A DNA stretch of 64,000 nt from Kryptolebias marmoratus (GCF_001649575.2 NC_051445.1:5273451-5337450); one strand, 5' to 3'; positions 24,817 to 36,739 are shown, counted from the stretch's first letter. Program-made: numbers and translations. The notes: generated by a model not told the origin, from the sequence alone.

Positions 24817-25848
24817 ATGATTGAGACCAGCACACTGACTATGTTGGACAGAACTGAACCAGCACTCTGCACGGTGTGCTGCTGCACTCTGATCAATAAA
24901 ATCCTCATGGTGCTCTTCATGGTGCTTCTGATTTTTGCCACCTTGTTTGGGAATTTGGTGACTCTGGCTGTGGTCGTGGGGAACAAACACTTCCACACAC
25001 CGCAGGGCTACCTGAAGGCGTCCCTTGCTATTGCCGATCTTGCTGTGGGGATATTTGTGGTGCCGCTGTCTGTCTATGCTGAGGTCTACCTTATGGTGGC
25101 TGACTCAGCACCTGAGTGGACTTCATACAACTCACAATCAGTCACTTTTCACCCATGCAACATCATTGGTCCAATTTTCGCTGGGTGCACCTTCGTCTCC
25201 ATCACAACCATCTTCCTGCTGACAATTGAGCGGAGCATTGCAGTGCTGAGGCCGCTGCACAAGGACTCTGTTATTACTCGTAAAAGGACAACAATACTCA
25301 TTTTCTTCTCCTGGGTGGGGAGTTTCTTCTTGGCTGTGTCTCCAATGGTCTTCAGCAGCGAGATCGCTCTTGAGTATAACTCCTGCAGCAGGATGTGTAA
25401 CTACGCCTTGGGGACCATTGGTGAGTTCCCCAGCCAGGCCTGGAACATTCTTCTCCTTTTCCCTGCATTTGACTTTACTCTTCTTGGGGGCACTGTTGTC
25501 ATTAACATCATTTCTCTGTCCAGCATCAGGCAACACTCAAAACACAGGAAAACCTTGGCAGAAACTGAAATCCATACCACAAGCAATCCGACTTTCTCAG
25601 ACATTAAAGCAGCTAAGACCATTGGGACCCTAACACTGGCCTTCACAGCGTCTTTCACCCCCATTGCTGTCTTTGTGGTTGGGAACGTTTTGGGGAATGA
25701 ATGGTGCAACTTCTCCTTCTTTGCCTTCTGGATTTTGGCTACAAACAGTTGCTGGAATGTCATTATTTACAGTGTGAGGGATCAGAAGTTCAGACTGCGT
25801 GCACATAAACTTCTTATGCCTCACAGACAAAACACCACCAAAACCTAA
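24817..25848 (+). CDS. Orphan class A (rhodopsin-like) GPCR with aminergic-like features
   Basis: The intact single-exon coding region gives 343 residues from the ATG at 24817, or 335 from the ATG at 24841, which has the better context (A at -3). Seven membrane segments are visible. Conserved marks are the GN of TM1, 'SLAIADLAVG' with Asp2.50 in TM2, Cys3.25 with cysteines in loop 2, Trp4.50 in TM4 and a proline in TM5. Intracellular loop 3 ends in 'DIKAAKTIGTL', as in amine receptors. Departures from the class: position 3.32 is Phe, not the amine-binding Asp; DRY is replaced by ERS; CWxP is replaced by SFTP; NPxxY is replaced by NVIIY. It is therefore unlikely to bind a simple monoamine in the usual way. 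It would sit in the plasma membrane and signal through G proteins, ligand unknown. A trace-amine or fish-expanded orphan clade is possible, and I cannot name the gene. No N-terminal glycosylation sequon is seen; an Asn-Phe-Ser lies in loop 3/TM7. Confidence 0.92.
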   Translation: MIETSTLTMLDRTEPALCTVCCCTLINKILMVLFMVLLIFATLFGNLVTLAVVVGNKHFHTPQGYLKASLAIADLAVGIFVVPLSVYAEVYLMVADSAPEWTSYNSQSVTFHPCNIIGPIFAGCTFVSITTIFLLTIERSIAVLRPLHKDSVITRKRTTILIFFSWVGSFFLAVSPMVFSSEIALEYNSCSRMCNYALGTIGEFPSQAWNILLLFPAFDFTLLGGTVVINIISLSSIRQHSKHRKTLAETEIHTTSNPTFSDIKAAKTIGTLTLAFTASFTPIAVFVVGNVLGNEWCNFSFFAFWILATNSCWNVIIYSVRDQKFRLRAHKLLMPHRQNTTKT

Positions 25849-26253
25849 ACACACAAAGAACTGAAGACTTTTGGATCAGGGGGATGTCTTTTAGATGTTT
25901 GTATGTTATTTGAACTTTTTATCCACTCCATTGTGAGTCTCGTTAAGAGACCTACTGTACTGCATGTCTTGTGGATTGCTATTCTGAAGTTGCTTGAAAC
26001 ACCTTTTACATAAATAAAAAGCATGAAGAGTTTTATTTATACTGGATGTAAATATTCTTCTCTGTGGGCATTTGTCCTGTTCTGTGTGATGTTAAATAAC
26101 GAAGGCCTGTCACAGTTTGTAAAAAGGTTGTTTACCTGAGAGTAATTTATTATAAACAGAATAAAATTAAATGTTGTTTTTGTTTTAACAATGTAAAAAG
26201 TTTATATGTTGCACAATTTTTTGCCTCAGGCACATTTATTGGTGGAAAATAAA
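25849..26253 (+). other. GPCR 3' untranslated region with poly(A) signals
   Basis: After the TAA at 25846-25848 come AATAAA hexamers at 26013-26018, 26160-26165 and 26248-26253. The first two are the most plausible ends of the receptor mRNA, and the third lies next to the Rex3 tail. Which one is used cannot be told from sequence. Confidence 0.55.
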
Positions 26254-26266
26254 ACATTTTTTAGAA

Positions 26267-26885
26267 TTCCATCCATCCATCCATCTGTTGTCTGCTGCTT
26301 CTTCTGGAGTCATGTCACGGGGACAGGACCTTAAACAGGGAGGCCCAGACATCTCTTTCCATAGCCACATCTTCCAGCTCTTTTGGGAGTACTCCAAAGT
26401 GGTCCCAGGCCAGCTGAGAGACACAGTCTCTTCAGCGTATCCTGGGTCTTCCCCGGGGTCTCCTCCAAGTTGGACATGACATGCCGGAACACCTTCCCAG
26501 GGAGACATCCAGGGGGCATCCTTACCAGATGTCTGAACCACCTCATCTGGCTCCTCTTGATGTGGAGGAGCAGCAGCTCTACTCCAAGTCCCTCCTGGAT
26601 ATTCAAACCTTTCACCTTATCTCTAAGGGAGAGTTGAGCTACCCTGCAGAGACTACCTGTATCCAAGATCTCATTTCTAGCAGAGATGGAATAATTAGGC
26701 CACCAAATCAGACCCTTTCTGGCTCCTGGCTATTCCAAGAAATTCTGTTCATGAAAGTTCTAAACAGAATTGGCAACAACAGACGGTGAAATTCAGCTCC
26801 TACCCTGAAGCGGTCCAACTTACTGCCTACAATGCGAACCAGATTCTTGCACCATTTAAAAAGGGTCCGAATGGACCATAGTATA
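26267..26885 (-). mobile_element. Rex3/RTE LINE, 5'-truncated copy with GATG-type tail
   Basis: The (CATC)n run at 26270-26285 is the antisense of the GATG tandem tail typical of Rex3. Minus-strand translation (ORF 26331-26666) gives the Rex3 C-terminal block 'RSQMRWFRHLVRMPPG', followed by a degraded Arg/Pro-rich stretch. Further Rex3 wording continues to about 26885 (for example 'CTTACTGCCTACAATGCGAA' at about 26820), with an internal deletion near 26685. The reading frame is damaged. It lies directly after the GPCR 3' UTR and could contribute an alternative mRNA end. This is the best preserved of the three Rex3 remnants here. Confidence 0.8.
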
Positions 26886-28349
26886 TATATACACAACATG
26901 AATATCAGGTCAAATATATTTCCACAGAGATAAAAAAACACAAGTCCTACAGCAGTGAAAGGCACACTAGGTGGGAAAAAATCCCTGCATTTTGAAGTTT
27001 AATTTATTTATGTATCAAAATAAGAATAATTTGTTTGCAAAGATTTGATCATTTGTAGACATTTCAAAAGTTAAAGTACGATATGTATGTTTCAATTCAG
27101 AAACATACATGTCAGGTCAGGTCAATCAATTGCCAAGTGATTATTTTATAGAAAAATCTGTAAAAATAAACTTGATCAATGATTATGTAAAAATCGTAAA
27201 ATTTATCAAAGTAACAGTTCAGACATTTAAGGTCCAACTTTCTGATAACACATTACACAGGCTGCTATTAGAATCTAAAGTAGTAAATGAAAACATAAAC
27301 TTTAACTTAAAATTTGATTTGCTTTCTGTGTTGCATTATGAAGAATATGTGGGTTTATGATGTATGCATTTATTTATATTTTGAACATTTCAACTTCTTT
27401 GGAAATGGAGTTGTAAAAAAACAAACAAAAAAAAACAGTTTGCCAAAAAGTCATTGTTATCCACCTGCAGATCTGAGACTGAAATCAAATTGTTTCAGAA
27501 ACTGCCAGAAGCCTGTCTCAAGACATCAGCCTCATCTCCACATATAAAGAAAGAGGACCAGTTCAGTTTGTTTTTTGGATCGCTTAAAATTTCTAATTTT
27601 AAATTATGACATCTTGGGGGAATTGTTGGAAAGCTTTTGTCCTTGAAATGGAAATCCAGAAAGAGAAAAAGAGAGAAAAGACAATTTTCTTTGGAGGCTC
27701 TTCCCACCACCATCAGCATACATCAATACTGGTGAGTCACGGTGAGCGGGAATGAAAGCAGCAAGGTCAGAATCAGTAACAAAAGGGATGAAAGGAAAAA
27801 GTAAATGTTGGCGCTGTGCATTAAAAAGACACACTTGCTGGAAGTAAAGTGGCCTTAGAAAGAATAAAAAGGAGGAGGCAAAAAGTTGAAATGAAAGACA
27901 GCCGAGACAGATGGCAAGTAAAGAAGTGGCGACGGTCAATCAGAAACACAAATTCGAAAGCAATCACATTTGGGCGGCTTTCACAGATGATCAGGTTTGT
28001 GGCCAAAACCCAATATGTTATTTTTCTGCATAGATAAAAAAAAAAAAAAATTTCTGATGAACTCATTCACCATCTGCCTAGGCATCATTGCCCAGTCGAT
28101 ATAACTTCAGTGTTGTGTTACTGGAAATTAAAATATTAGAGTAATATTTATTCGAATGAATCAAGTGCTAAACTAAATCAGTAGTGTGACAGTACGTAAA
28201 CTGGGACATATGTTTACTAAGAAGGACACAGTTGACTTTTATAAATGTTAAAATGGCAACTTAGTGTATAAAATGTTATTTTTTTAGTGAGTAATTAAGT
28301 AAATTAATTATCGCCCAGCACCATGAAAGACAGCTGTTGATGTAACTGC
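26886..28349. other. Gene-poor AT-rich DNA
   Basis: No supported exon or known transposon. Open frames of 111 codons or less on both strands overlap each other and carry no motif. A poly(A) tract lies at about 28036-28050. Confidence 0.5.
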
Positions 28350-28680
28350 CTGTGTTTGTGTGTACGCATGTTTATTTGTCTGTTAGCAAAATGTATCATG
28401 AGCCAGTGGATGGATTTTAAAGAAATGTTTAGAAAGTAATCACTGGATGGACATCTATATCTGATTAATGTTTGGAGTCGAGCCATAGCTAATTGACCTT
28501 AGAAAACACCAAAATGGTTATAATGCAGTTAATCTTAGAGATACTGAGCTAAAAATTGGTGTGCTAGTAGCTGGGAGTGATCCTCAACATATACTTCGAG
28601 CACTAACAGATCTTTGTTTAACATTTTAGTATGCAACATGATGGGTGAAATACATTCACTCAGGGAATGCTGTTCTAATC
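28350..28680 (+). repeat. Unclassified dispersed repeat, copy 1
   Basis: This copy shares an ordered set of phrases with five others in the window: 'TGTTAGCAAAATGTATCATG', then a 'GTAATCACTGGATGGACATC' block, then 'GGAGTC...AGCTAAT', 'TTAGAAAACACCAAAATGG', a 'GATACTGAGCTAAAAATTGG' block, and a tail mentioning 'CTTTGTTTAACATTTTAGTATG'. It has no open frame, no tRNA-like head and no clear terminal inverted repeats. I recognise it as a common fish interspersed repeat but cannot assign a class. Confidence 0.75.
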
Positions 28681-30544
28681 TTCTCGACATTATTATTTAT
28701 AATGTTTAAAACAGAAACAAGTTAACATGAAATTGGCCCACTTGACTGTTATTAAAACACAACCCTTGTGACTGCCTTCTTCACAGTCATTTCACGAGAG
28801 TCAAGTCTTTCTGTCTTGCTGTGTTGACATTCAACTAACAGAGCCAGGTCAAAGTATGGGGCATCATTTTAATTTGTTGGATGAGGGAGAGAAGAGAACA
28901 AGCATGCAGTGGAGTAGCATACAAAGAAGAAAACCTGGTTATCCTGAAGTGGTCTGTCGTCTCAAAAACAAATGCATTTTTTTGTAATAAAAGCCTGAGG
29001 TGCAGGTGATTCAAAACAGACAGGGGAGAGAATTCAATAAAACAAAACTGAAAGAAGTTGTTCGAATGACATTTAGATTTTTTTACTTATTGTCAAGATT
29101 TTGACAGATCACTTGAGTATCATGCTGGGCAGCAAACGGAAGAACAGCAATCAACCACTTCAGCTTCCTGCAGGAAGTTTTTATGGATCAAAGTCCACAT
29201 GTGGGCGGTGGAATAAAAAAGTCAGATGCTTTATTGACAAGTAAAATAAGATTTTCTTTAACATGACCAACTAATGTTCCCTTTATTCCATGCTGTGCTG
29301 TTCACCTCAGCTTCACTTCGTAAACCCATTAAAAATCTATTGTAAATGGCATGCAGCGCTGAAAACATTACAGCATCAAGTGATTGGCTATGTCTGAAAA
29401 TAGCAAACAATTTTGAAATTGGTGTGTGGACCGTAAGCAGACCATAAAGCAAAATGACGTGGAACACATAATGATCACTGAAGACAACATGAAGCTGCAG
29501 TTTGAACATTATGATAAACTATGAGTGGAAAAAACGCAGCCAGGCGCTGTAAATTCATCCCTCTGTTATGATTATAGGATGAATAATAAATCCACAACTG
29601 CATCTAAACATGATCCTGTGCTGCAGGGGGAGGAATGACTTTGAGCACCCATTGCTGACTCTCAGACAGATACTTCCAAGTTGATAATCACTGTAAGTTT
29701 AACATTAAAATAAAAGTTGGCAGTTTTTTCGGATTTATTCATGAATTGCTACCTTTCCCCCAGCCTGGGTATGTTTGTCTAATGGAGGAAACATGATGAA
29801 ATGTCATACATGTCCACATGTCCTCCCACTACCTGCCGAGGCTGTCTGCTGCTTGTTTTCTTTGACTACAATGAAACGTTGAAAGGTTTCTGTACACAAT
29901 CCATTACTGAAATGATGCTCTGAAATTCAATCCACCCCCTCAACTTAATAAAACTGTCTCTATATTTTAGTAGAAAAAAACTATTTAAACCATAGTGTCA
30001 GTCATTCTGAGAGTTAAAATGCTGCTTTCTTATTTAAGAGTTTCATATTGTTTATTTTGACTTCAAATTCAAATCTTGCAGCTTCTTCCATGAGCTGTAC
30101 GGTCTGTTTTTTTGGTGCGACTTCAGTCTGACTCATTGTTGTGTGTTAGGCAGATGAGGCGACACCATTAACAGCATATGTGTCACAGAAAACGCACTTA
30201 ATCATGACATATTTCAACAGTTAAAAGGCTGTTAGTAAGATAGGACTACTTTACAAATAATTGAAATGTATTTGTCTACATCGTTTTAATTTCTGTGCTG
30301 AAAATCAGAATCTCTCCTGCCTGCAATGAAGCCATGTGTCATTTTTGGAACAAAGGTTGTATATGAAGCGCTTATAAAGCTCAAACAATTAGAGCTGGTT
30401 TGCATCTCATCAAACATTCATATTAGAGCATCAAAGTCTTCTTGAGATACCCACTGTAAACTGCAAAAGTTAAGTTGTTCAACTTGAGGTAATTAAGTAG
30501 ATTTGCCCAATTATCAGTGAAATAAGAACAAATATATTTTTGCA
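28681..30544. other. Gene-poor AT-rich DNA
   Basis: Nothing recognisable as gene or element was found. Open frames are under 90 codons. Confidence 0.5.
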
Positions 30545-30830
30545 GATGTTTGTGAGTGTGCCTGTGTTTATTTGTCTGGACCACTGGACAAACTATAATG
30601 AAACCTTCAGAGAGTAATCACTGGGTTGACATCTACAATTGATTAACTTTAGAGTTAATCCAATTCAAGATGGCAGACAGCTAATCAACTTTGGCCTACA
30701 CAAAAATGGCTATTCTTCAGTGAATTTTACTGATATTGAGTTTAAATTTACAACACATACACCAATCTCTAACATTTTATGAGATCATGCATATTGTTAT
30801 TATCAAGGTTTGACTGATACAGGTAAAACG
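30545..30830 (+). repeat. Unclassified dispersed repeat, copy 2
   Basis: Same phrase order as copy 1, beginning 'TTTATTTGTCTGGACCACTG'. It continues with 'GTAATCACTGGGTTGACATC', 'AATTCAAGATGGCAGACAGC' and 'CACAAAAATGGCTATTCTTC'. It lacks the first spacer and is truncated at the 3' end relative to copy 5. Confidence 0.75.
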
Positions 30831-31239
30831 GTCATGTCTTAGACTCCTGAAGCTTTGTATGTATTTGCAGCTCAAACTGTGTACACAAATGCAGACATGT
30901 ACAGGTGTATTTTTTGTTTTGTTTTATATTTATAAAGATGCAGCCATGAATTGTCCTGTTCTATGAAACCACAAACACATCACAGATTTCTGCTTTTACT
31001 GAATTGAAGTTCCTGAATACCTTTCTTATGAAAATAAAGTTTGAATCACAAATGATCGCATACAAAAACACTAAGAACAAATGCAGCCTCGCCAGATATG
31101 AAGCTTGGACAGTTGCTGGATAAATGGTAAAAAGAAAATGTGTTTTACTTGGTGCAAATGGTATGAAAACAACCAAATTAAATGCTGACAGAGGTCTTCT
31201 ACTTTTTAAAATTTATAGCAATAAAAAGTTATTCTACAA

Positions 31240-31278
31240 ATGCATTAGCATTTTTGAAAACTATAAATGCTAATGCAT
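31240..31278. repeat. Perfect 14-bp inverted repeat
   Basis: The arm ATGCATTAGCATTT at 31240-31253 pairs exactly with AAATGCTAATGCAT at 31265-31278 around an 11-base loop. The arms contain octamer-like ATGCATTA/TAATGCAT sequences. Confidence 0.9.
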
Positions 31279-31286
31279 GAATAAAC

Positions 31287-31317
31287 ATGGCTGACCCAGG
31301 ACTACCAGGTCAGCCAT
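31287..31317. repeat. Perfect 10-bp inverted repeat next to a second hairpin
   Basis: The arm ATGGCTGACC at 31287-31296 pairs exactly with GGTCAGCCAT at 31308-31317, again around an 11-base loop. It starts 8 bases after the hairpin at 31240-31278. Confidence 0.9.
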
Positions 31318-31615
31318 ACTTGTGCATACTGACATTAACGTTTTTGTTTTGCTTTTTAAAAACAGGTAACTCTTTAAACTTCACTGGTGAAAATACACAT
31401 TAAAAAGGAGTTAAATGAGCTGAGTGTGTTAAATGACCACAGAAAGCATGAAAACATTATCTCAGCTCTTTAAACACTCATGGTCAGCACCTGGTTGGTA
31501 GATGTTTCATGTGAGTCAACCAGGAGAAAACCAAAGGAGAAACTCTGCCATTTTCATGTTACATATGACCATCAAACAAGCCTCACCATTTTTATTTGTT
31601 TTACATGACATAGTT

Positions 31616-31861
31616 CTATGTGTTTGAAACACAGAACAGAGCGTTGTCTGGCACAGTGAGGGGCAGCCATGTCTCTCTGAAACAAAGAATATTATAGTCC
31701 CTGATGGTAACCCTTGCTTTGAAGTGATCTGGTTGTTTTTTAGTGACTGTATAGAGCAGAATACAAGGCAGTGGCTGATGATGGGCTTGCTGCCCGGGTT
31801 TGCTTTGGATGCTGCTGCATTCCCCCTCTGAGTTTCTTTGTTCAGTATCACAGTTCAGCAC
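31616..31861 (-). mobile_element. L2/CR1-like LINE endonuclease fragment
   Basis: The minus-strand frame (81 codons) carries the start of a LINE apurinic-type endonuclease domain. A basic, Pro/Leu-rich lead ('HHQPLPCILL') is followed by the motif 'IRDYNILCFRETWL' with the catalytic-type Glu, then 'VPDNAL'. This order is typical of ORF2 of L2/CR1/jockey-group LINEs common in teleosts. No reverse transcriptase is attached. It is a dead fragment. The RT-end fragment at 40.8-41.3 kb may come from a related element. Confidence 0.65.
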
Positions 31862-32901
31862 GGTTTATATTTATCCTCTCCAGGTGTGCAAAGTCATTCT
31901 GTTGTCCATGTGCAGAAACTGACACAATACCACTGGAAACCTGATTTTTTTATGTCCCAGAGGGCACAGCTGTCTTACTCTAGCACAGAAGTTGTTATAT
32001 ATAAGTCCAGCAGGAGAAAAACTAAATTAAAGAACTAAATCAAGAAGATCCCAGTCCATACGGAGTGATAACAAAGGTGTCCAAAATGATAAATGCATTC
32101 TACTGTAAAAGTGTTTCTTTGCTTCCAAATCAGAGGCACTGATGCTGCTGTATGTGTGAATGTCTAAGTTGACCAGGACATTTAGGACAAGTCGAAGCTC
32201 CGGTCTTTGTTAAACTGTGTCCACAGGATTAATTACCAACATTATTCATGTGCTTAATGCAATCTCTCAGGTGTGGGGTAGATGTCTTCAGTATGCTTCT
32301 CACAGACACACTGAAGGAGATTCCTGAGGATTTACAGTGTTAAACATGCTGCTTTAATCCCTGCAGGACACATATTATTACTTCACAGATTAACTGTTAA
32401 TGACTTCGATTTAGCTCAGCTTGCTCTCTGCATGCTTTTTGGGTTTTATATTACTGACATCTTTAAGGACAAAGATGATTCTGACTCAGACTCTCTTCTT
32501 AAAGCAGATTTATAGCAATGTGTGTCTTTGTTTTTCACTTCCTGTGTGCATGAGGGGAACCCGACAGGCCATGCTTTAAATTAATAAGAGTATAGAGGAG
32601 TCTAGTATTTGTTACTGTTTATGTATTTCATAGCATTTACCCACATTTGTTCTCTTCATTGATCATTTTTGCTGTTTAAAAAATTACAATTTCCAAAGAT
32701 TAAAGTTTGAAAGAAGTTGTTCTGACAGAGTTCTTTACTGAACCAAGTTGAGGAAAAAGTTGTAGAAAAGGCAAAGAGCCTAGAGATTTGGTTTTTAAAC
32801 ATCTCCGGGTTCTGCCAAAGTGCTTTACAGTAGTAGTATATTTTTCACTATGTATACAGAACTTTCTTATGTTTTTACACATAAACCAATAAGTACATCA
32901 T

Positions 32902-33000
32902 CTTGCCTCAGGACATTTTGACACATTGCAGTAGCTGAAGCTCATTTTCTTTAATCCTCCGATTGGAAAGAGACCAACTTACCACTCGGCCAAAGCCACC
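32902..33000 (-). mobile_element. tRNA-derived SINE remnant
   Basis: On the minus strand the copy begins GGTGGCTTTGGCCGAGTGGT, a tRNA-like 5' half with an A-box. A degraded B-box region follows, then a body block 'AATGTGTCAAAATGTCCTGA' and 'GGCAAGA'. This matches the head-plus-body layout of percomorph tRNA SINEs, including the copy at 45.7 kb. It is not a functional tRNA: no acceptor pairing is preserved. Confidence 0.6.
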
Positions 33001-36000
33001 ATTCATATGTAAAATAAAATAAGCATATAAATTATTTTTTCATGAGTTGAAATGAACTCTTTTATAACCTTTCAGTATTTTGCTTCATGTTGTTAACTTT
33101 CCGTTTTCTCTTGATACTCTTTTTAGTCTTTGGACCTTTGCTTTACAGAACATTTGGGATCAAATCAGTAAAGCTGTAGGAGCTATTTTGTCCTTTCTAT
33201 TCCTATTATTTGCTTTTCTCATATGAGGATAGTGCAATGAAAACAATGAGAAGATGAAATGTAAAACGTCATGACATTTTCATATGCTTAAATCTTTCTG
33301 CAGCCAGTACCTCAAAGTAAATTTAGACTTTAGAATCATGCTGGACTTGGATTTTTTATTTGTATAAAGATAAATGTTCCATTCTGATAATGTTTTCATA
33401 CACAGCCTGAAGAGGAAAAAAACTTCCTTATGGTGGCTTGGATAAGAAGAAGAGAATTTAAGATGTTGTGTCCTCAGGGATGTTGACAATATACCACTTC
33501 TGCTCAGTATAGATTTGCATTAAACATGAAAGGAGAAACTCGCTGGAGTTTATGTCTTTGGAGGAATTTAGTCATCTGGTGAAGAGAAACCAGCCTGATA
33601 TTCTAATCAGACAACCAATCAGTGCAATCATTCAGTCTGACAAATGACTCGAGTGCCTCTCAAGTCAACAGCAGATGAGGCATTTTAATTAGGTTGGGTC
33701 ACTTTATCTTCAGGGATTAAACCAGAAGAAGTATCAAAGATACAAGAGAACATGAAAGATTTATTTTTAAAGAGCAGCTCAATTGACAGGGTGTTAATAA
33801 CCTTATATCTCACATACAGAACCTCTGTTATGACCCATGGGTTTTGTTAGGTTTTTTTGGTTTGCATCCTTTTTGTTTGTTTATTTTCATAACTTTGGAT
33901 TTTATGTTTTACTCACTGCCTCTGTTCTTGAGTTTCAGGTTTCCAGTTGTAATTTGTTAGATTCTCATCCTGTTTTGCTTCGACTGGTCTCCCAGGTTAT
34001 CACATCTTTTGTTTTGCTCATTAAAAGCTATTTATCTACATCACCCACCTGTCTCTAAAGCATTTCTCATCTTTTAGGAAATGTAAAACTCTCTGTAGTG
34101 AAAAACTTTTGACCACTTTACTTGATTTTTAGAGCTCTGCATCAGTAGATTTCAGATTCAGACATACTGCTCCTCCATCCGGAAATTAAACCAGGAGCAA
34201 GTACTGATCTGCACTGGAGAGCAGTTTAAATATTTGATTAGTTAGAAACAAAAACTTTCAAAACATTTCACACACACACAATAGAAATAGAATATTGAGT
34301 AATGAATTTCTAATAAACACAACTTTAAATTAGACTCTATATGAAAAAATACTGCAGGAATTTTTTATTTTATTTATAAGAGTTTTATGTTTCAGGTTAA
34401 AAAAGTGAGAAAAGAACCTTGGATTATCAACACTTGATATATTACATCACATATGTCAGGCTTTATAGTTTCATTTTTAAGTGGAGAAGACAAAAATAAA
34501 GTGTGTCAGCATAAACAACTTATAATAAATGTTAAGCTGATGATTTGGGCTTGTTTTGCAGCCAAGGGATCTGTGCATATTGCAGTTATTAAGTTGACCG
34601 TAAAAATCAACATGTTCAAAAGTGAAATCTGAGGCCTTCAGGGCAACAGCTGAAGCTTTTTCTAAATTAGGTCAAGTTCAGAACTAAATGCTAAACTGAT
34701 GAGTCACTGCACTAAGAAGTCTATACATAAACAAATACCACAATATCCACAAATAAAAGCATTGCTGCAAATAATAGAGAGTGAAACGTGAAGGAAAAGC
34801 TTCTCAGTGTGCAACAGGAATGTCCCTTTAAGACATTTGAACATGAATTCAGTGTGCTTGTATTTGCAGCTGAATGCTTATGCTCTGCACATCCCTGGCT
34901 GCAAAATAATCGGAGCAGCAGGAAGCTTTTTGAGCAGCTTCGGAGCAGCTAGGTCTGATATGGATTTAGTCACAGCGTGGAAGCTGCACAGACGCCTCTG
35001 CTCATTTACAGCTAAGAGCCAGAACACAATTTATCTGCTTCCAGTGGCCTCTAACACTGCAATCAGCCCTCTCTCAGCATCTGGGGCTTAGCAAACAACT
35101 CTCGCTTTTAGGTGCAACAAAACTTTGTTTCATTTTAAAAGTGTCACCATTCTCAGTCCTGTTTCTGAGGTCAGTCATGTGTCAAATGTAAAGCTGGGGA
35201 ACATATTTGCTTTGAACTTCCGTAAGCTGTTTCTCACAGGAGCCAAATTACAGTCAGTTTGATGAGGTTGGTGTCACATAGACCAGTAAAGTTTACCTCA
35301 GAACTTAAACATCATTACCGCACCACAGGAACATTTTTATCTCAAGGTTGAATGAAATTACCACTTAAAACACATACCATTAAATGATGCTTGACTGCGA
35401 TGTTTCTGAGTAAGTCAAGCGTTGCAGTTTCCACAGGTGTCAGTAGAAGCAAATCGTGAACATAATTCTGAAACCTTTTAAAACAGATGTGGTAATCCTG
35501 TTGTTTCTGAAAACTTCTATCAATTAAAGAGCACGGTTATTATTTATTATCAGTCATTATAGTGCCAACATAACTATTACAAGTTCAATATTTTCTATTT
35601 TCTGTTCTTGATAAAAATTTAAAAAGAAATCCTTCTTGCGTGTGACAAATTTTCCACAGTCTTTATCCAAGTCTCTACGCCTCTTTTGAAAGCTTCTGAA
35701 AGCACCAGGCTTTGATCGATCAATGAAATTAAACTAAAGTTGCAGCTACAAAAAAGCAGAGTGGAAATCTCTTCTAAACAGGAAAAAAAAACACACAAAA
35801 CTTTACTTTTTTGTACTTTGTGGCTTTTTAGTTTATGTAATCTCATAAATTGTGTGGGTGGTCGCTTTAGTCACTTTTCACATTATTTTTCTATGTATCT
35901 TTAGCTTTTCACGCATCATTTAACAGAGTTTAAATGAAACTATGATGGTACTGCTGAGTGTAGTGCAGCCCAAACAGTGGCATATTAGTGAAAGATCTGT

Positions 36001-36739
36001 GTCAATAAAGTATAATAACATGTAGGATAAGGTGGATTGGTATTTATTCACCATTTCATAAGACAGGTGTGGTTTTAACAGTTTTTTAAGCTGCTATTTT
36101 GTTACAGTGACACATTTTGATTCCTGCATCTAAACATGGTCAAGAGGAACACAAAACATTTCAAATGCTGCAAAAATACAACCTGATGCGAACAAAAGCT
36201 TAAATTAAAAAAGAAAACACTAATAAATAAGGTCAGAAAAAGCAACGGAAGAAGAAGAGCCATGCTCCAGTAGCCCAGTTTAATTTAGGTTTCTTTCCTC
36301 GACAAAAGCCAATTAAGTTTACTGATTAGAGAATAGTGAAGAGGGAAAAGGCAAGTTAATTATGACGATAATGATGCACCACACCAACATGTATTAGAGA
36401 GGTGAGAGTTAATCAAAACCGTTCACATGTGGCCTAAAAATCATTAAGTCTTTTGAAATATTCGAAAAACTAACAAGATTTAACAATGTGAGAAGCTCCT
36501 TTGTGAGTTTTAAAGAAAACTAAAAACATTGGTGACAGCTGTCTCAAATTATTTACTTGTTCTTTTACTAACTTAGAGTAAAGTATCTTCACATATGGCA
36601 GCCCTTACAGAGGCACAGAGGCTGTTGAAGCAGCAGTAATCCTGAAAGTTTACTTCTTAGCAGGAACAGAAGAAGAATGACTTCCTTAAATGTTACATGA
36701 TTTACACCAAAACCCCAGGGACTCAGCTGCAGGGAACCA
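33001..36739. other. Gene-poor DNA with a possible noncoding element
   Basis: No supported exon was found. The stretch 34830-35100 is non-repetitive and more GC-rich than its surroundings, and it carries a 94-codon plus-strand frame (34807-35091) without a recognisable domain. The segment 33540-33730 contains several TAAT/ATTA homeobox-type cores. Both are weak candidates for regulatory DNA. Confidence 0.35.

Noticed and set aside
25138..25854. Several antisense frames of 74-132 codons opposite the GPCR
   Set aside because: They are shadows of the receptor coding sequence and carry no independent motif.
32902..33000. tRNA gene on the minus strand
   Set aside because: The A-box-like head lacks a paired acceptor stem and is followed by a SINE body, so it is a SINE relic.
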